Part shown: piece by piece, positions 1-8,689 of the stretch
Position numbering within the stretch: the stretch's first letter is position 1
How the letters are laid out: each line of letters starts with the position of its first letter
Assembly (NCBI RefSeq): GCF_001750105.1
Contig: NZ_CP014143.1
Coordinates: 3,627,501-3,691,500, forward strand
DNA: 64,000 nucleotides
Direction: 5' to 3'
Source of the DNA: Microbulbifer aggregans
GTDB lineage: Bacteria > Pseudomonadota > Gammaproteobacteria > Pseudomonadales > Cellvibrionaceae
Notes under the pieces: model-generated
What the model saw: only the letters and a program-made list of their open reading frames with translations
Database searches by the model: none
Told to the model about the DNA's origin: nothing
Translations under genes and position numbers: made by a program

Positions 1-1035
1 AGCAACCTCGCCGGCCGCTTTGCCAGCAACACCAGCACCCGTGAAAGCGATGGTTGGGAGCTGAACGAGATAGTACCTGCACGGCTACACACCGAGGCCC
101 TGCCGGAGCGGGCCAAAAGCATTATTACCACCAATCGCTCCCCGGATATCCCTTTCGACCAGTCCATCAACCCCTATCGCGGCTGCGAGCACGGGTGCAT
201 CTATTGCTATGCCCGACCGGCGCACGCGTACATGGATTTATCTCCCGGGCTGGACTTCGAGACACGGCTGTTCTTCAAACCCGACGCCCCGGCACTGCTG
301 GAGCAGGCACTGCGCAAGCCCGACTACCGCTGCAGCCCTATCGCCCTCGGTTCCAATACCGATCCCTACCAGCCACTGGAACGACAGCAGCGCATCACTC
401 GCCAGCTGCTCGAAGTGATGCTGCGTTTTCACCAACCGGCCACCATCGTCACCAAGAGCCAGCTGATCCTCGATGATCTGCCCCTGCTCAGGGAGATGGC
501 GCAGAAAAATCTCTGTCGTGTGGCCATCAGCGTCACCACTCTCGACAGTGAACTCAAGCGCCGGCTCGAGCCCCGCACCGCCGGTCCTTCGGCGCGACTG
601 CGCACCATCGAGGCCCTGAGCAGCGCAGGCATACCGGTCGCCGTGATGGCAGCCCCGATGATTCCCGCGATCAATGACAGTGAACTGGAGGCCATTCTCA
701 CCGCCGCCCACAATGCGGGAGCCGACCAGGCGGCATATATCCTTCTGCGGCTGCCCCATGAAGTTGCGCCCCTCTTTCGTCAGTGGCTACAGGAACACTA
801 CCCGGAGCGACTGTCCCACGTCATGAGCCTGGTACGCCAGAGTCGCGGTGGACAGGACTATGACAGCGACTTTGCCCAGCGGCAGACCGGTTCCGGTGTT
901 TTTGCCCAACTTCTGCAACAACGCTTTCGGGTCATGTGCCGCAAACTGGGCCTCAACAGTCGCCGGCAGTCACTCGACTGCAACGCTTTCTCTCCACCGC
1001 CACAGCCCGGCGACCAGCAATCGCTGTTTGATTAG
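1..1035 (+). CDS. PA0069-type radical SAM protein (5' end outside window)
   Basis: The frame is open from the first base, so the N-terminus lies outside the window; 344 residues are visible before the TAG stop. Visible residues 61-72 read GCEHGCIYCYAR, a CxxxCxxC cluster (Cys62, Cys66, Cys69) that would hold the 4Fe-4S centre cleaving S-adenosylmethionine. The neighbouring NPYRGCEHGC context is the signature of the PA0069 (SplB-like) family, whose substrate is not established. A TIM-barrel-like run of beta/alpha segments follows (for example VTLDSELKRRLEP and IPAINDSELEAIL). The next gene starts about 75 bases downstream on the same strand. The family call is firm and the function unknown. 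Confidence 0.88.
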   Translation, partial: SNLAGRFASNTSTRESDGWELNEIVPARLHTEALPERAKSIITTNRSPDIPFDQSINPYRGCEHGCIYCYARPAHAYMDLSPGLDFETRLFFKPDAPALLEQALRKPDYRCSPIALGSNTDPYQPLERQQRITRQLLEVMLRFHQPATIVTKSQLILDDLPLLREMAQKNLCRVAISVTTLDSELKRRLEPRTAGPSARLRTIEALSSAGIPVAVMAAPMIPAINDSELEAILTAAHNAGADQAAYILLRLPHEVAPLFRQWLQEHYPERLSHVMSLVRQSRGGQDYDSDFAQRQTGSGVFAQLLQQRFRVMCRKLGLNSRRQSLDCNAFSPPPQPGDQQSLFD

Positions 1036-1110
1036 CGGCGATGTTTTCCTGCCCTGTTCATTTCAATAGAGCACGGATTTGCGGACAATGTGCCGACGGA
1101 GGAAATGCTT

Positions 1111-1395
1111 TTGAGTGGCTGGTTTGTTTATTTGATTCGCACCCGGCAGGGCGCGCTCTATACCGGCATCACCCGGGATGTGGAGCGTCGCTTTGCCGAA
1201 CACAGCGCTGGCGGCGTCAAGGCCGCCAAGGCACTGCGAGGTCGCGGCCCGCTGGAGCTGGTATTCCAGCGTGCGCTGCCAGACAAGTCCGCCGCGCTGG
1301 TGATGGAGGCGCGCATCAAGAAATGGAATAAAGCGCAAAAAGAGGCGCTGGTACGCGGTGAGGTAGAGTTGCCAGAGGCGGCATCCGATCATTAG
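1111..1395 (+). CDS. GIY-YIG domain protein (YhbQ-like), TTG start
   Basis: A small 94-residue single-domain GIY-YIG protein. The domain is visible as VYLI (about residues 6-9), YTGIT (17-21) and the following ERRFAEH helix. The family resembles E. coli YhbQ, a putative nuclease-fold protein of uncertain role. I place the start at TTG 1111: a GGAGGA ribosome-binding site at 1098-1103 lies 7 bases upstream, whereas the GTG at 1090 lies before that site and the ATG at 1105 almost touches it. The protein then begins MSGWFVYLI, the usual beginning for this family. Confidence 0.85.
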   Translation: MSGWFVYLIRTRQGALYTGITRDVERRFAEHSAGGVKAAKALRGRGPLELVFQRALPDKSAALVMEARIKKWNKAQKEALVRGEVELPEAASDH

Positions 1396-1422
1396 TGACG
1401 CCGCGGAAGGGTATTGATGAGC

Positions 1423-1620
1423 TCACTTCTTGCCGGAGGAGTCCTCATCCCGCCGGGCATAGGCGCGGCAGATTTTCCGCATCGCCTCCATCTGCTCGGC
1501 GAAGTTGCGACATCCGCGGCATATGGCCAAATGCATGCGCAGCCCCATACGCTCGCTGAGGCCCAGCTCACGCTCCTGGGCTTCCGAGACGAGGCGGGTG
1601 ATTTCGCGGCAACTTTTCAC
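1423..1620 (-). CDS. Zinc-finger (zf-HC2) anti-sigma factor
   Basis: 65 residues. His30, Cys34 and Cys37 form the HxxxCxxC motif (HLAICRGC) with Cys4 as a possible fourth ligand, the pattern of zf-HC2 anti-sigma domains. No transmembrane segment is visible, so this would be a soluble, ZAS-type anti-sigma. The GTG start overlaps the TGA stop of the upstream sigma gene (GTGA), which implies translational coupling and a stoichiometric partner. Such proteins bind their sigma factor and often release it when zinc or thiols are oxidised; that behaviour is inferred, not visible. Confidence 0.85.
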   Translation of the reverse strand: MKSCREITRLVSEAQERELGLSERMGLRMHLAICRGCRNFAEQMEAMRKICRAYARRDEDSSGKK

Positions 1621-2291
1621 GATTCCTCCTGGGCCTCACCGGCCTGAAACCAGTTGTTCTCGAGACACAGCCGCAGGCGCATGCGCGCACGGTGCAGTGT
1701 GACATTGAGATTACTCACGGTAATTTCCGCGGCGGCGCAAATCTCCGGGGTCTCCAGCTCGATAAATTCCCGCATCATAAAGATCCGTGCCTGCTGCCCC
1801 GGCAGCCGGTCGAGGCAGGCTTCGAATACCCGCCAGAAATGGCGGTCGTGGATGGCCGACTCGGGGTCCTCCCAGTGGGACGGACGCTCGTCCCGTTTCC
1901 AGTGGCCACGGGCATTGAACAGCTGGTCCATATCCCGCTGCTCTTCATCCGCGCGCAGCATGGTCTGCACTTCTGCCTGACGGCCCCGGGCCCTCAATGC
2001 ATCGGCGATCTTGTTCTTGAGGATGGCAAAAACCCAGGTTTTCAGCGCGGCGCGACCATTGAAACTGCGCACACTCTTCAGCGCCCCCAGCAGTGCCTCC
2101 TGAACGGCATCCTCGGCCTGCTCCCGATCCCCCAGCTGCAGCAGGGCAAAGCGTTGCATCTGCCGCCGCAGTTCTTCCAGATAGGCGGCATCCTGCAGAT
2201 GGGACGCCTCCTCCGGAAGACCGCTTTGCGCTTCCGGGCCGTGCCCTTCGGCCATCTCTCCGCCGGCCTTGTCGCCCGCCAAGTCTCCCAC
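1617..2291 (-). CDS. ECF-like sigma-70 family RNA polymerase sigma factor
   Basis: 224 residues from the GTG at 2289-2291, chosen because GGAGG (2301-2305) lies 9 bases upstream. Region 2 spans about residues 38-98 (LQLGDREQAEDAVQEALLGA, then the KTWVFAILKNKIADALR segment that recognises the -10). Region 4 spans about 153-210 (LPGQQARIFMMREF, then a helix-turn-helix ending VTLHRARMRLR). A variable linker with an HWKRDERPSHWEDP segment joins them. The overlapping downstream gene encodes a zinc-finger anti-sigma. The target promoters cannot be told from this window. About 200 non-coding bases upstream (2292-2488) should hold its promoter. Confidence 0.88.
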   Translation of the reverse strand: MGDLAGDKAGGEMAEGHGPEAQSGLPEEASHLQDAAYLEELRRQMQRFALLQLGDREQAEDAVQEALLGALKSVRSFNGRAALKTWVFAILKNKIADALRARGRQAEVQTMLRADEEQRDMDQLFNARGHWKRDERPSHWEDPESAIHDRHFWRVFEACLDRLPGQQARIFMMREFIELETPEICAAAEITVSNLNVTLHRARMRLRLCLENNWFQAGEAQEES

Positions 2292-2488
2292 GACTGCTCT
2301 CCTCCGGATGATAAGGGCCCCTGCCAATCCACAGCCCGGCACTCACCGGACGGCCTCAGCCTCGCAACTCGGCTGGTCAACAGCATTCTGTCGACTTCAA
2401 CACCTCTGTCGCTTCGATCAGGTGATTTATTACAGTTCTGTTGCTCGAATTTCAGCTGGCGGCCCCAACCGGGCCTTCCCCCTGGTGA

Positions 2489-3184
2489 CTACCAGGGAAT
2501 GGGGCTGCCATCGTAATTTAAAAAAGATCCGCTTTTATCCGCAGAGGTATGGAGCAGGACCTTTTTCAGGCCGCTCACACTCTTCTGAGCGGAGATGAGG
2601 GCATTGGGTCCGCCCATATCGGTCTGGACCCAGCCCGGATGCAGCGCGACGACGGTAATCCCCCGCTCCGCCAGATCGATGGACAGGCTCTTGACCACCT
2701 GATTGACCGCCGTCTTGGAAGTCCGGTAGATATAGCCGCCGCCGGAGCTGTTGTCGGCAATACTGCCCACCTTGCTGCTCATCACCGCGATCAGTTTGCG
2801 TTCACTGGCCGCCACATTGGCACAGAAGGTTTCCGCCAACATGTAGGGGGCAATGGTGTTGGCCTCCAGGACCTTGCGCCACTCGTCCCGGTCTACCCGC
2901 CCAAACAGGGTGCCCTTGGGACCGTAGTAGCCCGCGTTACTCAGCAGGATATCGATCGGCTGACCGCCCAGACGCTCCGCCAACTGGGCCATCTGCCGGT
3001 AATCCGTCACGTCCAGGGTATAGACCTGCAGCCTCGGGTATTGCCGCTCCAGCGCTTTCAGTTCCTCGGCGCGATCCAGATCCCGGCAAGTTGCCACCAC
3101 CTTCCAGCCGTCGGCGGCAAACTGGCGGGTTAACTCCAGGCCGAGGCCGCGATTGCACCCGGTAATCAGAATGGTTCCCGGCAT
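2489..3184 (-). CDS. Short-chain dehydrogenase/reductase
   Basis: 231 residues. The Rossmann nucleotide site TGCNRGLG is at residues 8-15, NAG at 83-85 and the catalytic YxxxK at Tyr153-Lys157 (YRTSK). The short C-terminus and the SDR-to-NADP features resemble the carbonyl-reductase/C-factor (CsgA-like) subgroup; the substrate is not predictable. ATG at 3184 is preferred over the GTG directly before it because the AAGGAG site is then 5 rather than 2 bases away. It is transcribed away from the divergent DUF3301 gene, with only about 47 bases between starts. Confidence 0.9.
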   Translation of the reverse strand: MPGTILITGCNRGLGLELTRQFAADGWKVVATCRDLDRAEELKALERQYPRLQVYTLDVTDYRQMAQLAERLGGQPIDILLSNAGYYGPKGTLFGRVDRDEWRKVLEANTIAPYMLAETFCANVAASERKLIAVMSSKVGSIADNSSGGGYIYRTSKTAVNQVVKSLSIDLAERGITVVALHPGWVQTDMGGPNALISAQKSVSGLKKVLLHTSADKSGSFLNYDGSPIPW

Positions 3185-3231
3185 CACAACTCCTTCGTGT
3201 TATTCTCGCGTCTGTGAATGATAACAACTGA

Positions 3232-3558
3232 ATGTCGATGGTTTACTCACTGAGCGATCTTTTCTGGTTATTCCTGCTGGCCCTCGGTGCCTGGTACCTG
3301 TGGAACGGTATGGCCGCGAAGGAACAGGTGCGCCGCGCCGCCGCCAGGCACTGTGCCCAACTGGGCGTACAGCTGCTGGACGATACCGTGGTGCTGTTGC
3401 GCACGCGCCTGCGCAGGGACAGCCGCGGCCAATTGCGACTCCAGCGCAACTACGAGTTCGAGTTCAGCTCCACCGGGGAACGGCGCTACAGCGGTATCGC
3501 GACACTGCACGGCCAGCGCATCACCCAGATGCAGCTGTCCCCCCACCACCTGGCGTGA
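3232..3558 (+). CDS. DUF3301 domain protein
   Basis: 108 residues with one N-terminal membrane segment at about residues 8-24 ([17 protein letters not shown]), then a basic cytoplasmic-looking portion ([20 protein letters not shown]) and a beta-rich tail ([20 protein letters not shown]). This is the layout of the uncharacterised DUF3301 family. It diverges from the SDR gene and runs on the same strand into the DUF1653 gene, 13 bases downstream. No function is known. Confidence 0.83.
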   Translation: MSMVYSLSDLFWLFLLALGAWYLWNGMAAKEQVRRAAARHCAQLGVQLLDDTVVLLRTRLRRDSRGQLRLQRNYEFEFSSTGERRYSGIATLHGQRITQMQLSPHHLA

Positions 3559-3571
3559 CGCCCTCGGAGCC

Positions 3572-3802
3572 ATGGCAGAGTCCGATCATTGTCCCCGCGG
3601 TATCTATCGCCACTACAAGGGCCAACTTTACCAAGTCATGGAAGTGGCCCGGCACAGCGAGACCGGCGAACGACTGGTTATCTACCGCGCGCTTTACGGA
3701 GACTACGGTGTCTGGGCTCGCCCTCTGCAGATGTTCACCGAAACCATTCAGCGCGATGGCGCCACTGAGCCCCGTTTCGCACTGTTACAGGCATTTGACT
3801 AA
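3572..3802 (+). CDS. DUF1653 domain protein
   Basis: 76 residues. The [20 protein letters not shown] opening and the [14 protein letters not shown] middle are hallmarks of DUF1653, a small beta-rich family of unknown role. ATG 3572 begins the domain with only ten residues of extra N-terminus; GGAG at 3566-3569 is rather close to the start. It lies in a different frame from the DUF3301 gene that ends 13 bases before, and probably shares its transcript. Confidence 0.85.
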   Translation: MAESDHCPRGIYRHYKGQLYQVMEVARHSETGERLVIYRALYGDYGVWARPLQMFTETIQRDGATEPRFALLQAFD

Positions 3803-3873
3803 TTCGCTGACTCGCCAGTAAGGTTGCGTCACTATTTTCCACCCCCAACCGAATCAGACAGCAGGGTCCACCG

Positions 3874-4941
3874 GTGAACAATAAGAAGATCATGATTTAC
3901 GGCGCCTACGGTTACACGGGTGAGCTGATCGCCCGCGAGGCTGTGGCCCGGGGTTACCGGCCGATTCTCGCCGGCCGCAGTGCCGAGAAGCTGCAGCCGC
4001 TGTCCGAGGAACTGGGGCTGCCGGCAATGGCAGTTTCACTGGATGCCAGTGAGACCCTCGAGCGGACCCTGAAGGACATGGATGTGGTGATTCACTGTGC
4101 CGGGCCCTTCTCTGCCACGGCAGAGCCGATGATGCACGCCTGTATTGCTGCAGGCACTCATTACCAGGACATCACCGGGGAAATGCAGGTATACCAGCGT
4201 GCCCATCACCTGCACGAAGAAGCCAAGGCCGCAGGCATCGTACTCTGTCCGGGCACCGGCTTTGATGTGATCCCCACCGACTGTCTGGCGGCAGCCCTGC
4301 AAGAAGCTATCCCCACAGCCACACATCTGACCCTGGGGTTTGACTCCGATTCCGGACTGAGCCCCGGTACCGCAAAGACCTCGATCGAGAGTCTGGGAGT
4401 CGGCGGTGCGGTGCGACGCAATGGTTCTGTGGAGATCATCGGCCACGGCGAGCTGACCCGCACTATCGATTTTGGGCGCGGTGAGAAATTCGCGGTTGCC
4501 ATTCCCTGGGGCGACGTAGCCACTGCCTACTACACCACCAAGGTACCCAATATCGAGGTGTATATTCCCATGAGCCCACGGCGGGCGAAGAAGCTGAAAC
4601 GCCTCAATGCTTTTCGCTGGCTGCTGAAAATGCCGTGGGTCCAGAACTGGATGAAGCAAAAAGTCGACAAGTCGGTGAAAGGGCCCAGTGAAGAGAAGCG
4701 CTCCGAACAGAAAACCTGGGTCTGGGGCGAAATCCGCAACGACCGCCGGGGAGAGCGCAAGATCGGACGCGTGCAGACCGCCAATGGCTACGATGTGACG
4801 GTGCACGGATCCCTGGCCGTGATGGAATTCCTGCTCGATTACAAAGGCGACGGTGGTTACTTTACGCCATCCAGGCTGTGTGGCTGGGAGCTGGTGGAAC
4901 GGCTGCCGGGCTCCAGCCAGATCAAGATCGGCATCGACTGA
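3874..4941 (+). CDS. Trans-acting enoyl reductase-like / saccharopine dehydrogenase-fold oxidoreductase
   Basis: 355 residues with a GTG start. An N-terminal Rossmann fold is shown by GAYGYTG at residues 10-16 and AGRSAEKL further on, followed by a GPFSATAEPMMHACIAAGTHY stretch typical of saccharopine dehydrogenase-like NAD(P) proteins. The C-terminal half includes WGDVATAYYTTKVPNIEVYI, resembling the trans-acting enoyl reductases that in mycobacteria serve polyketide synthases. No polyketide genes lie nearby, so the substrate here is unknown. A 160-base gap with no evident gene follows. Confidence 0.78.
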   Translation: MNNKKIMIYGAYGYTGELIAREAVARGYRPILAGRSAEKLQPLSEELGLPAMAVSLDASETLERTLKDMDVVIHCAGPFSATAEPMMHACIAAGTHYQDITGEMQVYQRAHHLHEEAKAAGIVLCPGTGFDVIPTDCLAAALQEAIPTATHLTLGFDSDSGLSPGTAKTSIESLGVGGAVRRNGSVEIIGHGELTRTIDFGRGEKFAVAIPWGDVATAYYTTKVPNIEVYIPMSPRRAKKLKRLNAFRWLLKMPWVQNWMKQKVDKSVKGPSEEKRSEQKTWVWGEIRNDRRGERKIGRVQTANGYDVTVHGSLAVMEFLLDYKGDGGYFTPSRLCGWELVERLPGSSQIKIGID

Positions 4942-5103
4942 CCCATTCCCCCGCCGGGTCGCCCACTAATCAGGCGCCCCGGCAACCCACTCCCTCCTCG
5001 CTCTGTCGGGCTCACGGCTTTCCCGGGGCAAATACCGCCACGTTTCATGTTCCTGCAATAAATCGGTCAAGTCAGCGCAATATTGCGTTCGTAACTTGGC
5101 CGC

Positions 5104-5634
5104 ATGAAAAGCTTACCTGTCACTCTGAAAGCGTTCGATGTGTCACTGGTACTGCACATGGCACAGCGGGCTGCACGCCCCGCCTCCCGGCAGCGCTACC
5201 TGTGGCTGTCCAAGTCTGCGGACGGTTGGCTGTACCTGATCTCGCCGCTACTGGTTGCACTTGCCAACACCGCCGCGGCGGCAGTCCAGTACTTTACCGT
5301 CTGCGGCACTGCTTTCGCCGTGGAGCGATCCCTCTACTGGACCATCAAAAACACCACCCGGCGGCTGCGCCCGCCGCAAGCAATTCCCGGGCTACGCTCG
5401 GTGGTTGTGGCCAGTGATCGCTTCAGCCTGCCGTCAGGACACACCTCGGGGGCTTTCCTGTTCATCACCCTGCTATCACAGTTGCTGAGCCCACTGTGGC
5501 TCCTGGGCTACTTCTGGGCTGCCGGCGTCGGCGCTTCACGGGTGGGGCTGGGCGTACACTTTCCTACTGACGTCTGCGCCGGCGCCGCTCTCGGCACCAG
5601 TGTGGGCCTCCTGATCAGCGGAGCAATGCTTTGA
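5104..5634 (+). CDS. PAP2-family membrane phosphatase
   Basis: 176 residues with several hydrophobic segments. All three PAP2 signatures are present: Lys82-x6-Arg89-Pro90, PSGH at 110-113, and Ser145-Arg146 followed by His152 and Asp156 (SRVGLGVHFPTD). These residues make up the acid phosphatase centre of lipid phosphatases such as PgpB and undecaprenyl-pyrophosphate phosphatase. Its stop codon overlaps the TTG start of the glycosyltransferase gene, so the two are made together. A lipid or lipid-linked phosphate is the likely substrate. Confidence 0.9.
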   Translation: MKSLPVTLKAFDVSLVLHMAQRAARPASRQRYLWLSKSADGWLYLISPLLVALANTAAAAVQYFTVCGTAFAVERSLYWTIKNTTRRLRPPQAIPGLRSVVVASDRFSLPSGHTSGAFLFITLLSQLLSPLWLLGYFWAAGVGASRVGLGVHFPTDVCAGAALGTSVGLLISGAML

Positions 5635-6698
5635 AGATACTCTACGGCGTACAGGGGACCGGTAACGGCCATATTTCCCGCGCGCGAGCCATGGCCAGGG
5701 CCCTGCAAGCTCACCCGCAGCTGCAGGTTCAGTGGCTGTTTTCCGGCCGTAGCCCGGAAAAGCTGTTCAGCATGGAACCCTTCGGAGACTACTGGTGGCG
5801 GGAGGGCCTGACATTCGTACACCGCGCCGGCAAGATCGACCAGCTGGCGACGGCGCGACAGCTGAGTCCGCGCCAGCTGTTCCGCGATGTCCGAGAACTG
5901 CCAGTGGAAGACTTCGACCTGGTGATCACCGATTTTGAGCCGGTCACCGCCTGGGCGGCCAGACGCGCCGGTGTACCCAGCCTTGGTGTCGGCCACCAGT
6001 ACGCGTTCAACTTCACCATCCCGGCACCCCGCTTTAACTGGATGGCCCGAGCCATCATGCGGGCATTTGCCCCAGCGCAGAGCAGCCTCGGCATGCACTG
6101 GTACCACTTCGGTCATCCGATATTGCCACCGATTGCCGCACCCCACACGACGGCCAGCGATGGCGAGCACATCGTGGTGTACCTGCCGTTTGAACATCAT
6201 GAAGTTTTGCTGCAGGAACTGGCCAGGCTACCCCAGCGCTTTATCGTCTACGGTGCTCCGGTAGATCTGCCCGCGGCAGACAACCTGGAACTAAAGGCCC
6301 CCTCTATCGATGGCTTCCAGCGGGATCTCGCCGATTCCCGGGCGGTTATCTGCAACAGCGGTTTCGAGCTGATCGCCGAGACTCTGGCCCTGGGCAAACC
6401 GATTCTCACCCGTCCGCTCAGTGGCCAGTTCGAGCAGGAAGCCAATGCCCGTGCCCTGACCGAACTGCAGCTGGCCACTGTGGTGCCAGAAGTGAATGCA
6501 CAGGCGATCGGCAACTGGCTCGAGCAACAGCCTGTCGGTGTGCGCATCCAGTGGCCCGACGTGGCCGGCAGTATCGCCCAGTGGCTTGCCGCAGGGCGAC
6601 AGCAGTCCGCCGCCGAACTGGCAGAAGGACTGTGGGAGCAGGTGGTCCCCGGGCGCAGCAACAACACCGACGAGACGGCCGGAGCCGCGCTGGACTGA
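5631..6698 (+). CDS. MJ1255/VC2487-family glycosyltransferase
   Basis: 355 residues, starting at a TTG that overlaps the preceding TGA (TTGA). The N-terminus YGVQGTGNGHISRARA is the glycine-rich donor loop of GT-B fold enzymes, and near the C-terminus ICNSGFELIAETLALGKP and LSGQFEQEANA match the nucleotide-sugar binding end of the MurG/MGDG-synthase-like group. MJ1255/VC2487 proteins are uncharacterised. Coupling to a PAP2 phosphatase suggests work on a membrane glycolipid or a lipid-linked sugar. The rare start codon may keep expression low. Confidence 0.82.
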   Translation: MKILYGVQGTGNGHISRARAMARALQAHPQLQVQWLFSGRSPEKLFSMEPFGDYWWREGLTFVHRAGKIDQLATARQLSPRQLFRDVRELPVEDFDLVITDFEPVTAWAARRAGVPSLGVGHQYAFNFTIPAPRFNWMARAIMRAFAPAQSSLGMHWYHFGHPILPPIAAPHTTASDGEHIVVYLPFEHHEVLLQELARLPQRFIVYGAPVDLPAADNLELKAPSIDGFQRDLADSRAVICNSGFELIAETLALGKPILTRPLSGQFEQEANARALTELQLATVVPEVNAQAIGNWLEQQPVGVRIQWPDVAGSIAQWLAAGRQQSAAELAEGLWEQVVPGRSNNTDETAGAALD

Positions 6699-6858
6699 CT
6701 CTGCCGGGCTGCTATTGCCCGGCTGTCCTCTTACGCCCTATCGCCTGGCCCGAATCATCATTGCCGTCCCGTCATTGCGCCGTTAATTTCACGTCATGAT
6801 CCGCCCCGCAAGCAGTGGGGTAAAACTTGTGAAATAACAATGAACGGCGGAGCACGAC

Positions 6859-8661
6859 ATGGATACACCCCTACTCAACGAGCGGGATATCGAGTTTCTT
6901 CTCTATGAGTTTCTCGATACAGAATCCCTGCTGGAGCGCCCCCGCTACCGGGAGCACTCGCGGGAGATTTTCAATGCAACCCTGCAGACCGCCCGCACTG
7001 TCGCGGAAAAACATTTCGCCAACCACAATGCCAAGGGCGATGCCAATGAGCCGCGCTTCGATGGCGAACGGGTCCACCTGATCCCCGAAACCCAGCAGGC
7101 CTGGGATAGTTTTGCCGAAGCCGGTTTCCTCGCCGCCCATTGCGATGAGGAAGAGGGCGGACTGCAGCTGCCGGAAGTGATTTTGCGCACGGCGCTGGCT
7201 TACATCAGCGCCGCCAACGTGGCCTCCGCCGCTTATCCTTTCCTCACCATCGGTGCCGCCAACCTGGTGCGCTCGTTTGCCAGTGCTGACCTCAAGGCCC
7301 GCTTCCTCGGCCCCATGCTGGAAGGGCGCTTCTCCGGCACCATGGCGCTGACGGAGCCGGATCAGGGCTCGGCACTCGGCGACCTGCGCACCACTGCCAC
7401 GCCCGCGGACGATGGCAGCTACCGGCTCCGCGGGCAGAAGATGTATATCTCCGGCGGCGACCACACCCTGACAGAGAACATCGTGCACATGGTACTGGCG
7501 CGGATCGAGGGTGCGCCCGCCGGAGTCAAGGGAATCTCACTATTTCTGGTGCCCAAGTTCCTGGTGAATGAACTGGGTGAAGTGGGTGAGCGCAACGATG
7601 TGCAACTGGCCGGCCTGCTCCACAAAATGGGCTATCGCAATACCACATCCACCGTGCTCAGCTTTGGCGAGCGCGATGGCGCAGTGGGCTACCTGGTGGG
7701 GGAGCCGCACCGCGGCCTCTCCTACATGTTCCAGATGATGAACGAGGCCCGCATCGGCGTCGGCATGGGCGCGACGGTGCTCGGCTACCAGGGCTACAAC
7801 CACGCGCTCAACTACGCGCGCTCGCGCCCCCAGGGCCGCTTGCCGTCCAATCGGGATCCCCTGTCGGCGCAGGTGCCGATCATCCGCCACGCTGACGTGC
7901 GTCGCATGCTGCTCGCCCAGAAATCCTATGTCGAGGGCGCGATGGCGCTGTGTCTCTACGCCTCATCGCTGCACGAGGACCAGCAGACCGCCGCCGATGC
8001 CGCGCAAAGAAAAAACGCCGCCCAGCTACTGGATCTCCTGACGCCGGTAGTCAAATCCTGGCCCTCCCGCTACGGGGTCGTGGCCAACGATCTCGCCATC
8101 CAGGTACTCGGGGGCGCAGGATATATCCGCGAATACCCGCTGGAGCAACTCTACCGGGACAATCGCCTCAACCCGATTCACGAGGGCACCGAGGGCATTC
8201 AGGCGCTGGATCTGCTCGGCCGCAAGGTCCCGGCGGGTGGGCTGGCGGGCTACCAGCTGCTGCAGGGCGCCATCCGCCAGACGTTGGTGGAAGCCCGGGA
8301 CTGCCAGTCCCTGGGGAAACAGGCGGAAGCCCTCGAGCAAGCGCTGCAGCAACTGGACGAGACGACGCTTCAATTGATGGGCCAGCTGCAGGCGGATGCC
8401 GATCGGGGCCTGGCCAACGCCAGTCTCTACCTGGATGCCTTCGGGCGCGTGGTCCTGGCATGGATCTGGCTGCGCCAGGCGCTGGCAGCACAGCGCGGCC
8501 TCACCGGGACCTTGTCAGAGTCGGAGCAGAGTTTTTATCGCGGGAAACTGCAGGCGGCACGCTATTTCAGCGAATGGGAGTTGCCGCAGATTGGCCCGCA
8601 GCTGGCGCTGCTGTCAGACGGCAATGGCACTCCCTACGAAATGGAAGACGCCTGGTTCTGA
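6859..8661 (+). CDS. Acyl-CoA dehydrogenase, long form with C-terminal domain
   Basis: 600 residues, longer than the roughly 380-residue classical enzymes because of an N-terminal extension and a C-terminal helical domain, as in the AcdH/DmdC-like group. FAD and substrate motifs are visible: FSGTMALTEPDQGSALGDL, MYISGGDH, the LGGAGYIREYPLEQLYRD segment, and IHEGTEGIQ, whose Glu is in the place of the catalytic base. It would catalyse the alpha,beta-dehydrogenation of fatty acyl-CoA in beta-oxidation, passing electrons to ETF. It stands alone and ends 28 bases from the convergent phoQ gene. ATG is preceded by GGCGGAG. Confidence 0.93.
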   Translation: MDTPLLNERDIEFLLYEFLDTESLLERPRYREHSREIFNATLQTARTVAEKHFANHNAKGDANEPRFDGERVHLIPETQQAWDSFAEAGFLAAHCDEEEGGLQLPEVILRTALAYISAANVASAAYPFLTIGAANLVRSFASADLKARFLGPMLEGRFSGTMALTEPDQGSALGDLRTTATPADDGSYRLRGQKMYISGGDHTLTENIVHMVLARIEGAPAGVKGISLFLVPKFLVNELGEVGERNDVQLAGLLHKMGYRNTTSTVLSFGERDGAVGYLVGEPHRGLSYMFQMMNEARIGVGMGATVLGYQGYNHALNYARSRPQGRLPSNRDPLSAQVPIIRHADVRRMLLAQKSYVEGAMALCLYASSLHEDQQTAADAAQRKNAAQLLDLLTPVVKSWPSRYGVVANDLAIQVLGGAGYIREYPLEQLYRDNRLNPIHEGTEGIQALDLLGRKVPAGGLAGYQLLQGAIRQTLVEARDCQSLGKQAEALEQALQQLDETTLQLMGQLQADADRGLANASLYLDAFGRVVLAWIWLRQALAAQRGLTGTLSESEQSFYRGKLQAARYFSEWELPQIGPQLALLSDGNGTPYEMEDAWF

Positions 8662-8689
8662 AGCGGGCGTTTGTCTGCCGGAGGCGCGG

